49,566 bases of DNA from positions 40,675 to 90,240 of the forward strand of contig DEAA01000021.1 of NCBI GenBank assembly GCA_002346545.1, read 5' to 3'. This document shows, one piece after another, positions 17,140 to 23,983 of the stretch. The notes below the pieces were generated by a model. That model had not been told where the DNA came from and searched no databases. It saw only the letters and a program-made list of their open reading frames with translations. A program made the position numbers and the translations under genes. Source of the DNA: Acidobacteria bacterium UBA2994 (lineage in GTDB: Bacteria; Acidobacteriota; Vicinamibacteria; Vicinamibacterales; UBA8438). Position 1 is the first letter of the stretch, and each line of letters opens with the position of its first letter.

Positions 17140-17412
17140 CTATTGCTGCTCGCCGGGGTCGGCGTCGTCCTTGATGGCGAGTTCGCCCCGCTCCACGCGG
17201 GCCAGCAGGTCGCGGGCCCGCTCCGCCTTGTCGACCGGGACCAGGACCTCGGCGGCGCCGATGCCGTCGATCGAGATGGCGTGGGTCACCCGCAGCGACT
17301 CTCCGCGCAACTGGCACGGAATGTCGTAGGCTTCGAGGAATGACTTTAGCTGGGCCTCCACATACGGCCCCTGCACGGTGGAGATGACGATGTATCCGTC
17401 CTGCTCGATCAT
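17140..17412 (-). CDS. DUF2007-like small protein
   Basis: 90 residues from ATG 17412, overlapping the stop of the upstream ester cyclase by 4 bases (ATGA). The sequence YIVISTVQGPYVEAQLKSFLEAYDIPCQLRGES fits the DUF2007 pattern (a ferredoxin-like fold proposed to be a signal-transducing or ligand-binding domain), followed by VLVPVDKAERARDLLARVE. No catalytic residues are evident. The role is unknown; coupling suggests expression with the ester cyclase. Confidence 0.7.
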   Translation of the reverse strand: MIEQDGYIVISTVQGPYVEAQLKSFLEAYDIPCQLRGESLRVTHAISIDGIGAAEVLVPVDKAERARDLLARVERGELAIKDDADPGEQQ

Positions 17413-17846
17413 CCAGCCTCTCCGCCCGAGTCTCCCTGCTGGACGATGTTCAGCTGGAGCATGAGTCCTAGCAGGTCCGCTTGCTCCCACCGTTCAACGA
17501 TCTTCCCGTCGCGTAGGCGCAGGAACAACATGGAGGTCAGGGCGATCGGGTTTCCGGTGGGCTGGGCGCCCATGAGGGCCCCCTGGCTCGTTCCGCTGAA
17601 AGTGGCGCGGACCGCCACCAGATCCCGTTCTGCCACCATCTCGTGCATGTCGACCCTCAAGTCTGGAAATGCGTTGCGGAACACCGTATACATCGCCCGG
17701 GCCCCGTCAGGGCCAGGGGGCTGGCCCGTCAGGGCGCCGTGGTCCACGTAGTCGTCGCCGATCAGCTCATCAATGGTTTCGTCCCGGCCCTCGTTGAACA
17801 CCTCGTCGAGTAACCGTCTGGCCAGTGCTTTGTGCTGATCGGACAT
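17409..17846 (-). CDS. SnoaL-like ester cyclase / NTF2-fold protein
   Basis: 145 residues. N-terminal ALARRLLDEVFNEGRDETIDELIGDDYVDHGA, FRNAFPDLRVDMHEMVAERDLVAVRATFSGT and the C-terminal GKIVERWEQADLLGLMLQL match the SnoaL-like/ester cyclase family. SnoaL itself closes polyketide rings, but most relatives, including this one outside any polyketide cluster, have no known substrate. DHGA and the H/E residues line the expected pocket. It starts 22 bases after the NIPSNAP stop on the same strand. Confidence 0.85.
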   Translation of the reverse strand: MSDQHKALARRLLDEVFNEGRDETIDELIGDDYVDHGALTGQPPGPDGARAMYTVFRNAFPDLRVDMHEMVAERDLVAVRATFSGTSQGALMGAQPTGNPIALTSMLFLRLRDGKIVERWEQADLLGLMLQLNIVQQGDSGGEAG

Positions 17847-17868
17847 GGCGGTTGTCGGTGTTGTGGGT

Positions 17869-18285
17869 CTACTTCATCGGCGAGTAGTCGGTGGCGTCCA
17901 TGAAGACGCTCTCGACCTGGACGCGCCCCACCCCGGATGCCTGCGCGATACCTGGCCAGTCTGGGTCCTCTCGGAACGCGCCCCAGTTCTCGCGGGCTGC
18001 GTCGCGGCTGTCGTGGGCGATGATGTAGATCAGGGTGTTAGGAGTGTCCTGCGGCACCCAGTAACCCACGTTCTCCATGTTGTGGCGCTCGAAGATCCCC
18101 ATGGTGTGGTCGCGGAACCGGGCATTTAGGTTCGGGAGCTTGCCGTCGTCTGTAGCGTAGGTCCGGAGCTCGAACACCTTATTACCCTGGGCCGAGACAC
18201 CATCGGTTGTCCAGAGATTACCGGCCATGAAGCCGAGCACGAAGACTGCGATGCCGCACGCCGTGAGTACGTTTCGATTCGTCAT
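17869..18285 (-). CDS. NIPSNAP family protein with signal sequence
   Basis: 138 residues. Residues 7-32 form a hydrophobic signal or anchor (LTACGIAVFVLGFMAGNLW...SAQ). The rest matches a NIPSNAP dimeric alpha/beta-barrel domain: KVFELRTYATDDGKLPNLNARFRDHTMGIFERHNMENVGYWVP and LIYIIAHDSRDAARENWGAF. NIPSNAP proteins have no general enzymatic assignment. The ATG overlaps the stop of the upstream Nudix gene as ATGA, so disruption of that gene may reduce its translation. Confidence 0.87.
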   Translation of the reverse strand: MTNRNVLTACGIAVFVLGFMAGNLWTTDGVSAQGNKVFELRTYATDDGKLPNLNARFRDHTMGIFERHNMENVGYWVPQDTPNTLIYIIAHDSRDAARENWGAFREDPDWPGIAQASGVGRVQVESVFMDATDYSPMK

Positions 18286-18719
18286 GTTGTCTTCTCCTGT
18301 TCCGACGGTTTTATTCCGCGACTGAGGAGCGCGACTGCTTGGTTGAACACCAGGCTGACGCCTCGCCCGTCAAGCAGTCGAGCCGCGACCTCAGGTGACG
18401 TCCACTGCCGTTGTCTGACCATTTGTTCGTCCCACTCGTCGTCGACCTGCTCCGCTGTAAGCAGATATACGGCGACGGTGTCGGTGCCTCCGTACTTGGT
18501 GATGTCATAGTAGCCGACCGGGTCGCCAACCACACGGCCATGCACGCCAGCCTCCTCCTCCGCCTCGCGGCCTGCCGTCTCGTGCGGACTGTCTCACGGG
18601 TCGATGAAACCCTTTGGGATCGACCATTTCCCAGAGCTGATTGTGGTGATCAGACAGACCTCAAGGCCGCCCCTGCTGAGTCGGTAGGGGACGGCGGCGG
18701 CTTGCTGCACATCCGGCAT
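18282..18719 (-). pseudogene. Nudix hydrolase interrupted by an in-frame UGA
   Basis: One frame runs from ATG 18719 (TGATG overlap with the upstream gene) to 18282, broken only by TGA at 18594-18596. The two halves join as KWSIPKGFIDP-stop-DSPHETAGREAEEEAGV, a Nudix box whose missing residue is normally Gly (PGE/PGD), so a GGA-to-TGA change is the simplest cause. The first Nudix acid is Asp instead of Glu. The downstream half (YYDITKYGGTDTVAVYLL, EVAARLLD) is intact. The gene would encode 145 residues, similar to diphosphoinositol/diadenosine polyphosphate hydrolases. No SECIS-like hairpin meeting the loop rule follows the UGA, so selenocysteine is unlikely here. A sequencing error remains possible. 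Confidence 0.8.
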
Positions 18720-19132
18720 CACCGGTCGGGCAATTGTCTGGCCAGCCAGAGGGTGGCGAGCCCCAGCGGGATAACGAGCGGACCCTCGAACAGGGTCCAG
18801 GACATCGGGAGGCCCTCGTAGGTGTCGATGCCCAGCAGCGCGACTCCGAAGAGGGCCTGCGCCCATCCCAGGTAGATGAGTACCTCTCGGTGGCGGGTGA
18901 GGTCGAAGGACACCACCCACATCAGTCCCCCCAGCATCGCGTAGAAGGCCGAGGTCGAACGGGCCAGATAGCCGACGATCGGGTCTCGAGGTAGCTCGCC
19001 GAGTCCCAGCCACGCATGGATGCTGACCATCCACGACTCGGGTGCGACGATGAAAATCAGGGCGAAGAGCTCGATGGTACCGGCCACCCGCAGTAACCAC
19101 CGGAAGATGCGGTCGCGGGCGTCTTGACGCAT
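18719..19132 (-). CDS. Small integral membrane protein, unknown
   Basis: 137 residues with about four hydrophobic segments (LRVAGTIELFALIFIVAPESW, YLARSTSAFYAMLGGLMWVVSF, LIYLGWAQALFGVALLGI, LFEGPLVIPLGLATLWLA). I do not recognise a family; the layout resembles small four-helix DUF membrane proteins of Acidobacteriota and Planctomycetes. It heads a coupled set with Nudix and NIPSNAP genes (1- and 4-base overlaps). Function cannot be inferred. Confidence 0.7.
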   Translation of the reverse strand: MRQDARDRIFRWLLRVAGTIELFALIFIVAPESWMVSIHAWLGLGELPRDPIVGYLARSTSAFYAMLGGLMWVVSFDLTRHREVLIYLGWAQALFGVALLGIDTYEGLPMSWTLFEGPLVIPLGLATLWLARQLPDR

Positions 19133-19165
19133 CTTCGACTGCTTCGCGCTACGGTCGAGCAGAGC

Positions 19166-19624
19166 CTACTGCCGGCTGCGAGGCTGATGAGTGCCGAAGA
19201 CCTCCAGCTCACCGTCTTCGGTGAACGAGTAGCTCGAGTACTGTCGCCCGCCGGAAATTCCTTCCATGCCCGGCGAGCCGATCGGCATACCCGGTACCGC
19301 GATGCCCTTGACGTCAGGCCGTTCGGTCAGCAGTTTCTTGATGTCCTCTGCGGGGACGTGACCTTCGACCACGTAGCCATCGACGATCGCGGTGTGGCAC
19401 GACCCGAGCCGTGGCGGCACGCCCTCTTCGATCTTCTTGGGCGTCACGTCAGGCATGTCCGTGGTTGTCACCTTGAATCCGGCGTCTTTGAGATGATTGA
19501 CCCATCCCATGCAACAGCCTCAAGTCGGGGCCTTGAAGACCTCCACTACCGGTTCCTGGCTGCGAACGGTCAGGGAGCCGATGCCGACCAGGGCGGCGAA
19601 CAGCGCGATCTGAAGCTTACGCAT
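19166..19624 (-). CDS. DUF411 metal-binding-like protein, candidate selenoprotein (UGA at 19520-19522)
   Basis: 152 residues if UGA is read through, from ATG 19624 with GGAGG 10 bases upstream. A signal peptide (LQIALFAALVGIGSLTVRSQ) precedes VEVFKAPT, then UGA, then GCCMGWVNHLKDAGF. Relatives in this family read PTCGCC here, so the UGA occupies the first cysteine of the CGCC motif. The remainder (PRLGSCHTAIVDGYVVEGHVPAEDIKKLL, GIAVPGMPIGSPGME) is a complete DUF411 domain ending in TAG. Selenocysteine at a redox or metal-binding Cys is the classic selenoprotein pattern, and a SECIS-like hairpin follows. The alternative is a Cys-to-stop mutation; a second UGA-broken gene lies 0.9 kb away. DUF411 proteins are periplasmic and are linked to copper handling mainly by context. 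Confidence 0.7.
19490..19522 (-). promoter_or_regulatory. Candidate bacterial SECIS element after the DUF411 UGA
   Basis: Reading the minus strand from the UGA (19522-19520), an 11-base spacer (GGCUGUUGCAU) is followed by GGGAUG, loop GGUCAAU and CAUCUC. The six pairs are G-C, G-U, G-C, A-U, U-A, G-C. The loop starts with GG and contains GGUC, and it begins 17 bases after the UGA. These match the known requirements (a short stem, a G in the first two loop bases), and the 11-base spacing and GGUC loop are as in E. coli fdhF. There is no bulged U as in fdhF. The elements are short enough that chance cannot be excluded. Confidence 0.6.
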
Positions 19625-19676
19625 GACGTGTGATCCTCCGCGTGAACCTGCGCCCCTGAGGGCGTCGGACTTCAGG

Positions 19677-20246
19677 CTACTCTGTGGCCGCGTCTTCCGC
19701 AACCCATCGTAGCGCCGGCAGGCCATCGACGCTGGTGGCGTTGTTCTCCTGCTGATAGCGACGGAGCCCGCTTTCGCCTTTGCGAGTGGTCCAGTCGTCG
19801 AGCTGGGGTCGGTCGGTCGTGAACGTGTACTCAGGCACGCCGTAGCCGCAGGAACCGGTGATCCGGTCGACGTCCACGACAATGATAGCTCGACCGGCCG
19901 TGCCGGGATCGAAGCGGGCGCGTGCTCTGGGCCAGTGCTCGTCCTGGGGCTCCAGGACCTGACCTCGTCCGTGGAGTCTCACGATGTTGGGAGGGCCCTC
20001 GAAGGCGCAGAACATCACGACGATGCGTCCGTTCTCTCGCAGGTGCGCAATGGTCTCAGTGCCGCTCCCCACCTGGTCGAGGTAGGAGGCCTGGGTTGGA
20101 CCAATCACTCGGAAGCTGTCGAGCCCCTTCGGAGATAGGTTGACGTGGCCGTCGGCTGAGAGCGGCGCCGTCGCGACAAAGAACAGGTGCTGTCGCTCGA
20201 TAAACTGACGAAGCTGCGTGTCGAGTGTGTCGTAGTGCTTGCCCAT
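19677..20246 (-). CDS. Pyridoxamine 5'-phosphate oxidase family protein
   Basis: 189 residues with a split-barrel flavin fold: FIERQHLFFVATAPLSADGHVNLSPKGLDSFRVIGP, ETIAHLRENGRIVVMFCAFEGPPNIVRLHGRGQV, and a C-terminal CGYGVPEYTF. These are features of the PNPOx-like general-stress/FMN- or F420-binding group. It is too divergent from PdxH to be called the vitamin B6 enzyme. The start lies one base after the upstream gene's TGA (TGACATG), indicating an operon with the next two genes upstream. Confidence 0.83.
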   Translation of the reverse strand: MGKHYDTLDTQLRQFIERQHLFFVATAPLSADGHVNLSPKGLDSFRVIGPTQASYLDQVGSGTETIAHLRENGRIVVMFCAFEGPPNIVRLHGRGQVLEPQDEHWPRARARFDPGTAGRAIIVVDVDRITGSCGYGVPEYTFTTDRPQLDDWTTRKGESGLRRYQQENNATSVDGLPALRWVAEDAATE

Positions 20247-20247
20247 G

Positions 20248-21126
20248 TCATTGATTCTGCCAGCGCCGAAGCAGGTCGTCGTGTAACCGACAGGTCTCGT
20301 CGGCGGTTTCGGCGTTGAGCAGGATGAAGCTGTCCTCGGTATTGACCAGCAGATAGGGTGGTTCGTCCGCCCGGGTGAACAGGAGCCCGTCGCCCAGGGT
20401 GTGGACTCGGAACCGGCCTCGCCGAGTGCCCCCGGCGGAGAACCCCCGAAGTCGGTGACGTACCCGAGGGTGGCCAGGTTCGAGGGAGACGGACGTGATG
20501 TCGTCGAGCTCGATCGTGGCGCCGTAGTTCCCGCTGACGATGAACTCTGCGGCGGTGACCTGCGCGGTTGACGGCTGACCGCTGCGGTAGAACATCACGC
20601 CGGTCACGAGGAGGAGGGGTACGCCAATGACGATGACCGGCGCGAGAGCGACGCCAGGAATCGTGGAGTCGCCGGCTACCTCCAGTTCTTTCTCCTCACG
20701 GCTCTCGAATCCGTGGACCGCGATGGAAGGATTGTGCCGGCTCAGGATGGCGACGAATCCGTCCCGGTCACGGGGTGATACCTGAGTTCGGCCAGTCGCA
20801 TGCACGAGCTCGATCCGGTCCAGAGAGAGGGCTAGCGCCGAGAGCAGGCTCCGGCTCGGTCGCAGCGAGCGGATTGAGTCGAGGGGGATCAGTTCCCTGA
20901 GCCACATGCACCGTACGTCGAGCTCGTAATTCGTCACCGTGTAGCTGGTCGAGGAGAGTCCCCAGCCTATCAGCGCGACCGGAGTGAAGACGACCAGCGG
21001 GACCCAGATGTGGCCCTCGGTCGCCGCGCGCCCGGCGGGGTACAGCCCGATGAGGACAGGAAGGACGGTGGCGGTGATGACCCAGCCGTCGATCTTTAAC
21101 CGGAAACGCAGATCGGTCGCAGTCAC
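20248..21126 (-). CDS. Membrane protein with possible PH-like domains, unknown
   Basis: 292 residues from GTG 21126 (GTGA overlap with the PlsC stop). Two hydrophobic pairs (WVITATVLPVLIGLYPAG with IWVPLVVFTPVALIGWGL, and VALAPVIVIGVPLLLVTGVMFY) flank soluble parts. YTVTNYELDVRCMWLRELIPLDSIRSLRPSRSL resembles bacterial PH domains, and a second such unit may follow (EFIVSGNYGATIELDDITSVSLE). No catalytic motif is seen. It may be membrane-associated machinery beside PlsC, but this is context only. Confidence 0.65.
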   Translation of the reverse strand: MTATDLRFRLKIDGWVITATVLPVLIGLYPAGRAATEGHIWVPLVVFTPVALIGWGLSSTSYTVTNYELDVRCMWLRELIPLDSIRSLRPSRSLLSALALSLDRIELVHATGRTQVSPRDRDGFVAILSRHNPSIAVHGFESREEKELEVAGDSTIPGVALAPVIVIGVPLLLVTGVMFYRSGQPSTAQVTAAEFIVSGNYGATIELDDITSVSLEPGHPRVRHRLRGFSAGGTRRGRFRVHTLGDGLLFTRADEPPYLLVNTEDSFILLNAETADETCRLHDDLLRRWQNQ

Positions 21127-21872
21127 GAATTCGCTCCGGCACGTTTGGCCGACCACTCGTCGAGTGTGTCCTGGATCGCGGCGCGGGTATGTGAGATCAG
21201 CTCGTTAATCTGGGCGTCGGTGTAGTCGGCTGTGTCGATCGGCTCGCCGATGATGACATCGACCCGACCTGGTCGCGGAGCCAGAGTTGTCTTAGGGAGC
21301 AGAGCAAAAGTCCCGCAGATGGTGACCGGAATGATCGGCACGCCCGCCTTCATCGCGATCTTGAATGTGCCTGGTTGGAATTTCTGGAGCTGTCCATCGG
21401 GCGTCCGGGTGCCCTCCGGGAACACGGCCAGTGAGCGCCCGCCGCGCACCCCCTCGATGGTGCGTCGCACGCTGGCTACCGTGCGCCTGGCGTTGCCCCG
21501 GTCGATCGGAAAGTGTCCCGCGGTCCACAGATGCCAGCCCATGAACGGGACGTAGAATAGCTCCCGCTTTGCCATGATTCTGAACGGGTAGGGCAGGTAG
21601 GCAAAGAGCGCCGGTGTGTCGATCAGACTGGAATGGTTGGCCATGTAGACGTAGGGCCGTCCAGGCTCGACGTGTTCGTTGCCGTGGACCCGGATCCGCG
21701 CGAAGATCGACCACGCCACGAGCCGGCACCACCATCGAGCGCACCAGAACTGCCGATTACCCGTCCGGTCGAATGGCCAGACCAGGAGCGACAGCGACCC
21801 CATCACCACCGTGTGGGTGTACCAGAGCAGGTTGGCGAGCGGCGCCCAGAGATAGACGAGGAGGAGTCGCAC
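21123..21872 (-). CDS. plsC: 1-acyl-sn-glycerol-3-phosphate acyltransferase (PlsC-like)
   Basis: 249 residues. An N-terminal hydrophobic segment is followed by the acyltransferase motifs: NHSSLID (HX4D, catalytic His/Asp), FPIDRGN, VFPEGTRTPDG (block III, glycerol-phosphate binding) and VPIIPVTICGT. It transfers an acyl chain to lysophosphatidic acid at the inner membrane. Its length and motif order are typical. A second PlsC-type domain is fused to the ligase at the right end of the window, so substrate roles may be divided. Confidence 0.9.
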   Translation of the reverse strand: MRLLLVYLWAPLANLLWYTHTVVMGSLSLLVWPFDRTGNRQFWCARWWCRLVAWSIFARIRVHGNEHVEPGRPYVYMANHSSLIDTPALFAYLPYPFRIMAKRELFYVPFMGWHLWTAGHFPIDRGNARRTVASVRRTIEGVRGGRSLAVFPEGTRTPDGQLQKFQPGTFKIAMKAGVPIIPVTICGTFALLPKTTLAPRPGRVDVIIGEPIDTADYTDAQINELISHTRAAIQDTLDEWSAKRAGANS

Positions 21873-21881
21873 GGTTCGTGG

Positions 21882-22010
21882 CTAGGCCGGTCTGGTGGCC
21901 TTCAGGTTGGCAAGGACGGCGCGTCCACGCGCCGAGAGGGAATACCCGGTCTTGTGGCTGATGGTTAGCCCGAGGTTCTTGAGCAGCATCAGTCCGTCCG
22001 CCCGGCGATT
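21882..22010 (-). pseudogene. C-terminal remnant, possibly winged-helix
   Basis: After a TAA at 22011-22013 the minus frame opens as NRRADGLMLLKNLGLTISHK and continues TGYSLSARGRAVLANLKA to TAG at 21882. The TGYSLSARGRAVL turn resembles the wing and last helix of winged-helix DNA-binding domains. It has only about 42 codons and no upstream part, so it looks like the tail of a lost gene, though an independent 35-residue protein from ATG 21989 cannot be ruled out. It lies 9 bases upstream of plsC. Confidence 0.4.
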
Positions 22011-22028
22011 TTATCCCCGCGCGAGCGC

Positions 22029-22727
22029 TTAGCGGGGAAGTGCCGCCCTTGTGTAGAAGATGTTGATGAGGGCTTGACCGCGGGCCAGTGCGTCCGGTTG
22101 TTCGAGGAGACCGAGACGGTCCAGAGGTTCGATGTCGATCAGCTGGGCGACGCCGTTGACCACATCCTCGTCGGCGAGTCCGTCTGGGATCTGGATGCCA
22201 GGGAGTCCGATTGGCAGCAGTCCCGCCAATTCGTCTCGGAGATCCTCGAGCTCGAGCCGTTCAGAGGGTGACAGCACCTCCGGAATCGGTTCGATGTTGG
22301 CAAGTCGATAGGAGCGACTATGGTCTTCACTGGTGATCCGGAACTTGCTGATACCGCCCAGCACGATGTTGTAGCGGCCGTCGGGCAGCTCTTCGGCCTC
22401 GGCGATGACCCCGACGCAGCCCACCGAGAACACCGGGGGGTTCCCCTCGTAGTTTCCCTCGCGGCTCGGTTCGAGCAGCACCATTCCGATCAGTCGATCG
22501 CCGGCCAGCGCGTCGGCCACCATGTCCCGATACCGCTGCTCGAAGATATGCAACGGGCGGGTCGCCCGCGGGAACAGCATGATGTCCTGCAGCGGGAAAA
22601 TTGGGATCGTGCTGGGCAGCACGGTGGGGGCGTACCCACGGGTGGTGGAACCCTGTGCCTCGGACGGCGTTGCCGTCGCGAGCACAGAGACGCACAGGAT
22701 CACGGCGGTTAGTCGACACACGAGCAT
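22029..22727 (-). CDS. Exported Lon-substrate-binding (LON N-terminal) domain protein
   Basis: 232 residues. Residues 1-25 are a signal peptide (LTAVILCVSVLATATPSEAQ). The mature part is a stand-alone LON substrate-binding domain: IPIFPLQDIMLFPRATRPLHIFEQRYRDMVADAL, IGMVLLEP, VGCVGVIAEAEELPDGRYNIVLGGISKFRI. No ATPase or protease domain follows. Cytoplasmic stand-alone versions are common; a secreted one is unusual. GAGGGG lies 10 bases before the ATG. Its role outside the cytoplasm is unknown. Confidence 0.85.
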   Translation of the reverse strand: MLVCRLTAVILCVSVLATATPSEAQGSTTRGYAPTVLPSTIPIFPLQDIMLFPRATRPLHIFEQRYRDMVADALAGDRLIGMVLLEPSREGNYEGNPPVFSVGCVGVIAEAEELPDGRYNIVLGGISKFRITSEDHSRSYRLANIEPIPEVLSPSERLELEDLRDELAGLLPIGLPGIQIPDGLADEDVVNGVAQLIDIEPLDRLGLLEQPDALARGQALINIFYTRAALPR

Positions 22728-23017
22728 CTGTGAGGTCCCCTCGCGCGCCCGGCAGCCGCGTTAGGAGGCCATTCGGTCGCGGGCGCTGAGTCCGTGCTGG
22801 CGATAGCCGATAGGTCGCGCCACACTGTCTCCAGAGGGGCAGGCTATCACGGTCTGACGGTCCTGGGCGTCGCGGAGCGGAGTCACGACCGTTCGTGTGC
22901 AGGACGGGGATCGTCCGGGTTGAGCGCGACTGCCGATATTTTCCGACGCCGGATCCGAGCGGGTCCAGTCACACCCTGTCCATACGCCGATTGCCTTCTT
23001 TTGGTTCACCGCTGTGT

Positions 23018-23878
23018 TCAGGAGCGGACGGCGGTGAGTCCGAACAGACCTGCGGAGGCGGTCTCCTCGTCCGACGCCAGGGAACTGTGTACTTCGATCT
23101 GTTCGAGGCCGGCTTTCCGCAGCGTCTCGGCCAGTTTGTCCGTCTCCCAAGCACAGGTCGACATGGCGTGTCGTTTGACCGCTCCTGAGGCGAGGTCCAC
23201 GACGTGCCAGCGTTCGGTGGCGGTACGCGACGCTGTGTCCCAGAACGGCTCGTGGAGTAGCAGGTGGGGGTGGGGTGAGAACAATCCGGCATCTAGGGTT
23301 TCCCAGGTGGGAATGCCCTCGCCCGTGTCCCGAACCGATTCGGCGAGCTGAGGTTCGAGGATCAATGTGCCGCCTGGCGCGAGCGCCGTCCCGGCCCGCG
23401 TGAGCAGCTCGCGGGCAATTGATCGGGGGAAGACGTTCAGCTGACCGAAGAGCAGCATCACCACGTCATACCCCTCGCCGAAGGCTGCGGTGCGGAGATC
23501 AACCTCCTCGAACTCACAGTCGAGCACGTCTGTTTTGGCCACGGTGCGGGCATGGCGGATGGCGGCTGGTGCGAAGTCGAGGCCGCGTCCATGGTGACCG
23601 AGTTCGGCGAGCCCGTGCAGGTACAGTCCGGGACCACAGGCCAGATCTAATACGCGCCCCGTGGTGGGAGGCACACGGGCGGCGATGAACCGGAGTTGGG
23701 CGTCGATGACCTGCTGGCGTCGACTGGCCCGGTCGTGGTCCTGTGACAGATGTTCGACTAGCACCCGTTCGCTGAATGCCGGGTCATTCCATGGCAGGTT
23801 GTCGCCGTCCTGCCATGGCACGGCCGGAATCGCTCGACCGGCTATCGTCGCGAGCCGGCTCGCTTCGTTCGTGGTCAT
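23018..23878 (-). CDS. Class I SAM-dependent methyltransferase
   Basis: 286 residues. Motif I is VLDLACGPGLYLHGLAELG, motif II is GRGLDFAPAAIRHAR, and the post-I acidic loop is CEFEEVDLRT. The segment YDVVMLLFGQLNVFPRSIARELLTRAGTALAPGGTLILEPQ is the strand 4/5 region. The C-terminal part (PHPHLLLHEPFWDTASRTATERWHVVDL) likely binds the acceptor, which I cannot identify. It is a free-standing gene with about 105 bases to the next one and a 290-base spacer to the LON gene; I recognise nothing in that spacer. Confidence 0.85.
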   Translation of the reverse strand: MTTNEASRLATIAGRAIPAVPWQDGDNLPWNDPAFSERVLVEHLSQDHDRASRRQQVIDAQLRFIAARVPPTTGRVLDLACGPGLYLHGLAELGHHGRGLDFAPAAIRHARTVAKTDVLDCEFEEVDLRTAAFGEGYDVVMLLFGQLNVFPRSIARELLTRAGTALAPGGTLILEPQLAESVRDTGEGIPTWETLDAGLFSPHPHLLLHEPFWDTASRTATERWHVVDLASGAVKRHAMSTCAWETDKLAETLRKAGLEQIEVHSSLASDEETASAGLFGLTAVRS

Positions 23879-23983
23879 GCCGCTATCTGACGTAGCCCGG
23901 TCGTTACCACCTCCGCGAACGCTGCCGACTATTCGACGAACGGCTTCCGGAGGGGGCCGACCACGAACAGGCGGTATTAGGCC

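Noticed and set aside
18594..19522. Genome-wide recoding of UGA as Gly or Trp
   Set aside because: Many intact genes in the window end in UGA at the expected length (cysQ, the SDR, plsC, ptrB, TonB-run overlaps of the ATGA type), so UGA is a normal stop here.
22728..23017. Gene in the 290-base spacer between the LON and methyltransferase genes
   Set aside because: The open frames here have no SD or recognisable family, and no strong hairpin was found; treated as intergenic.
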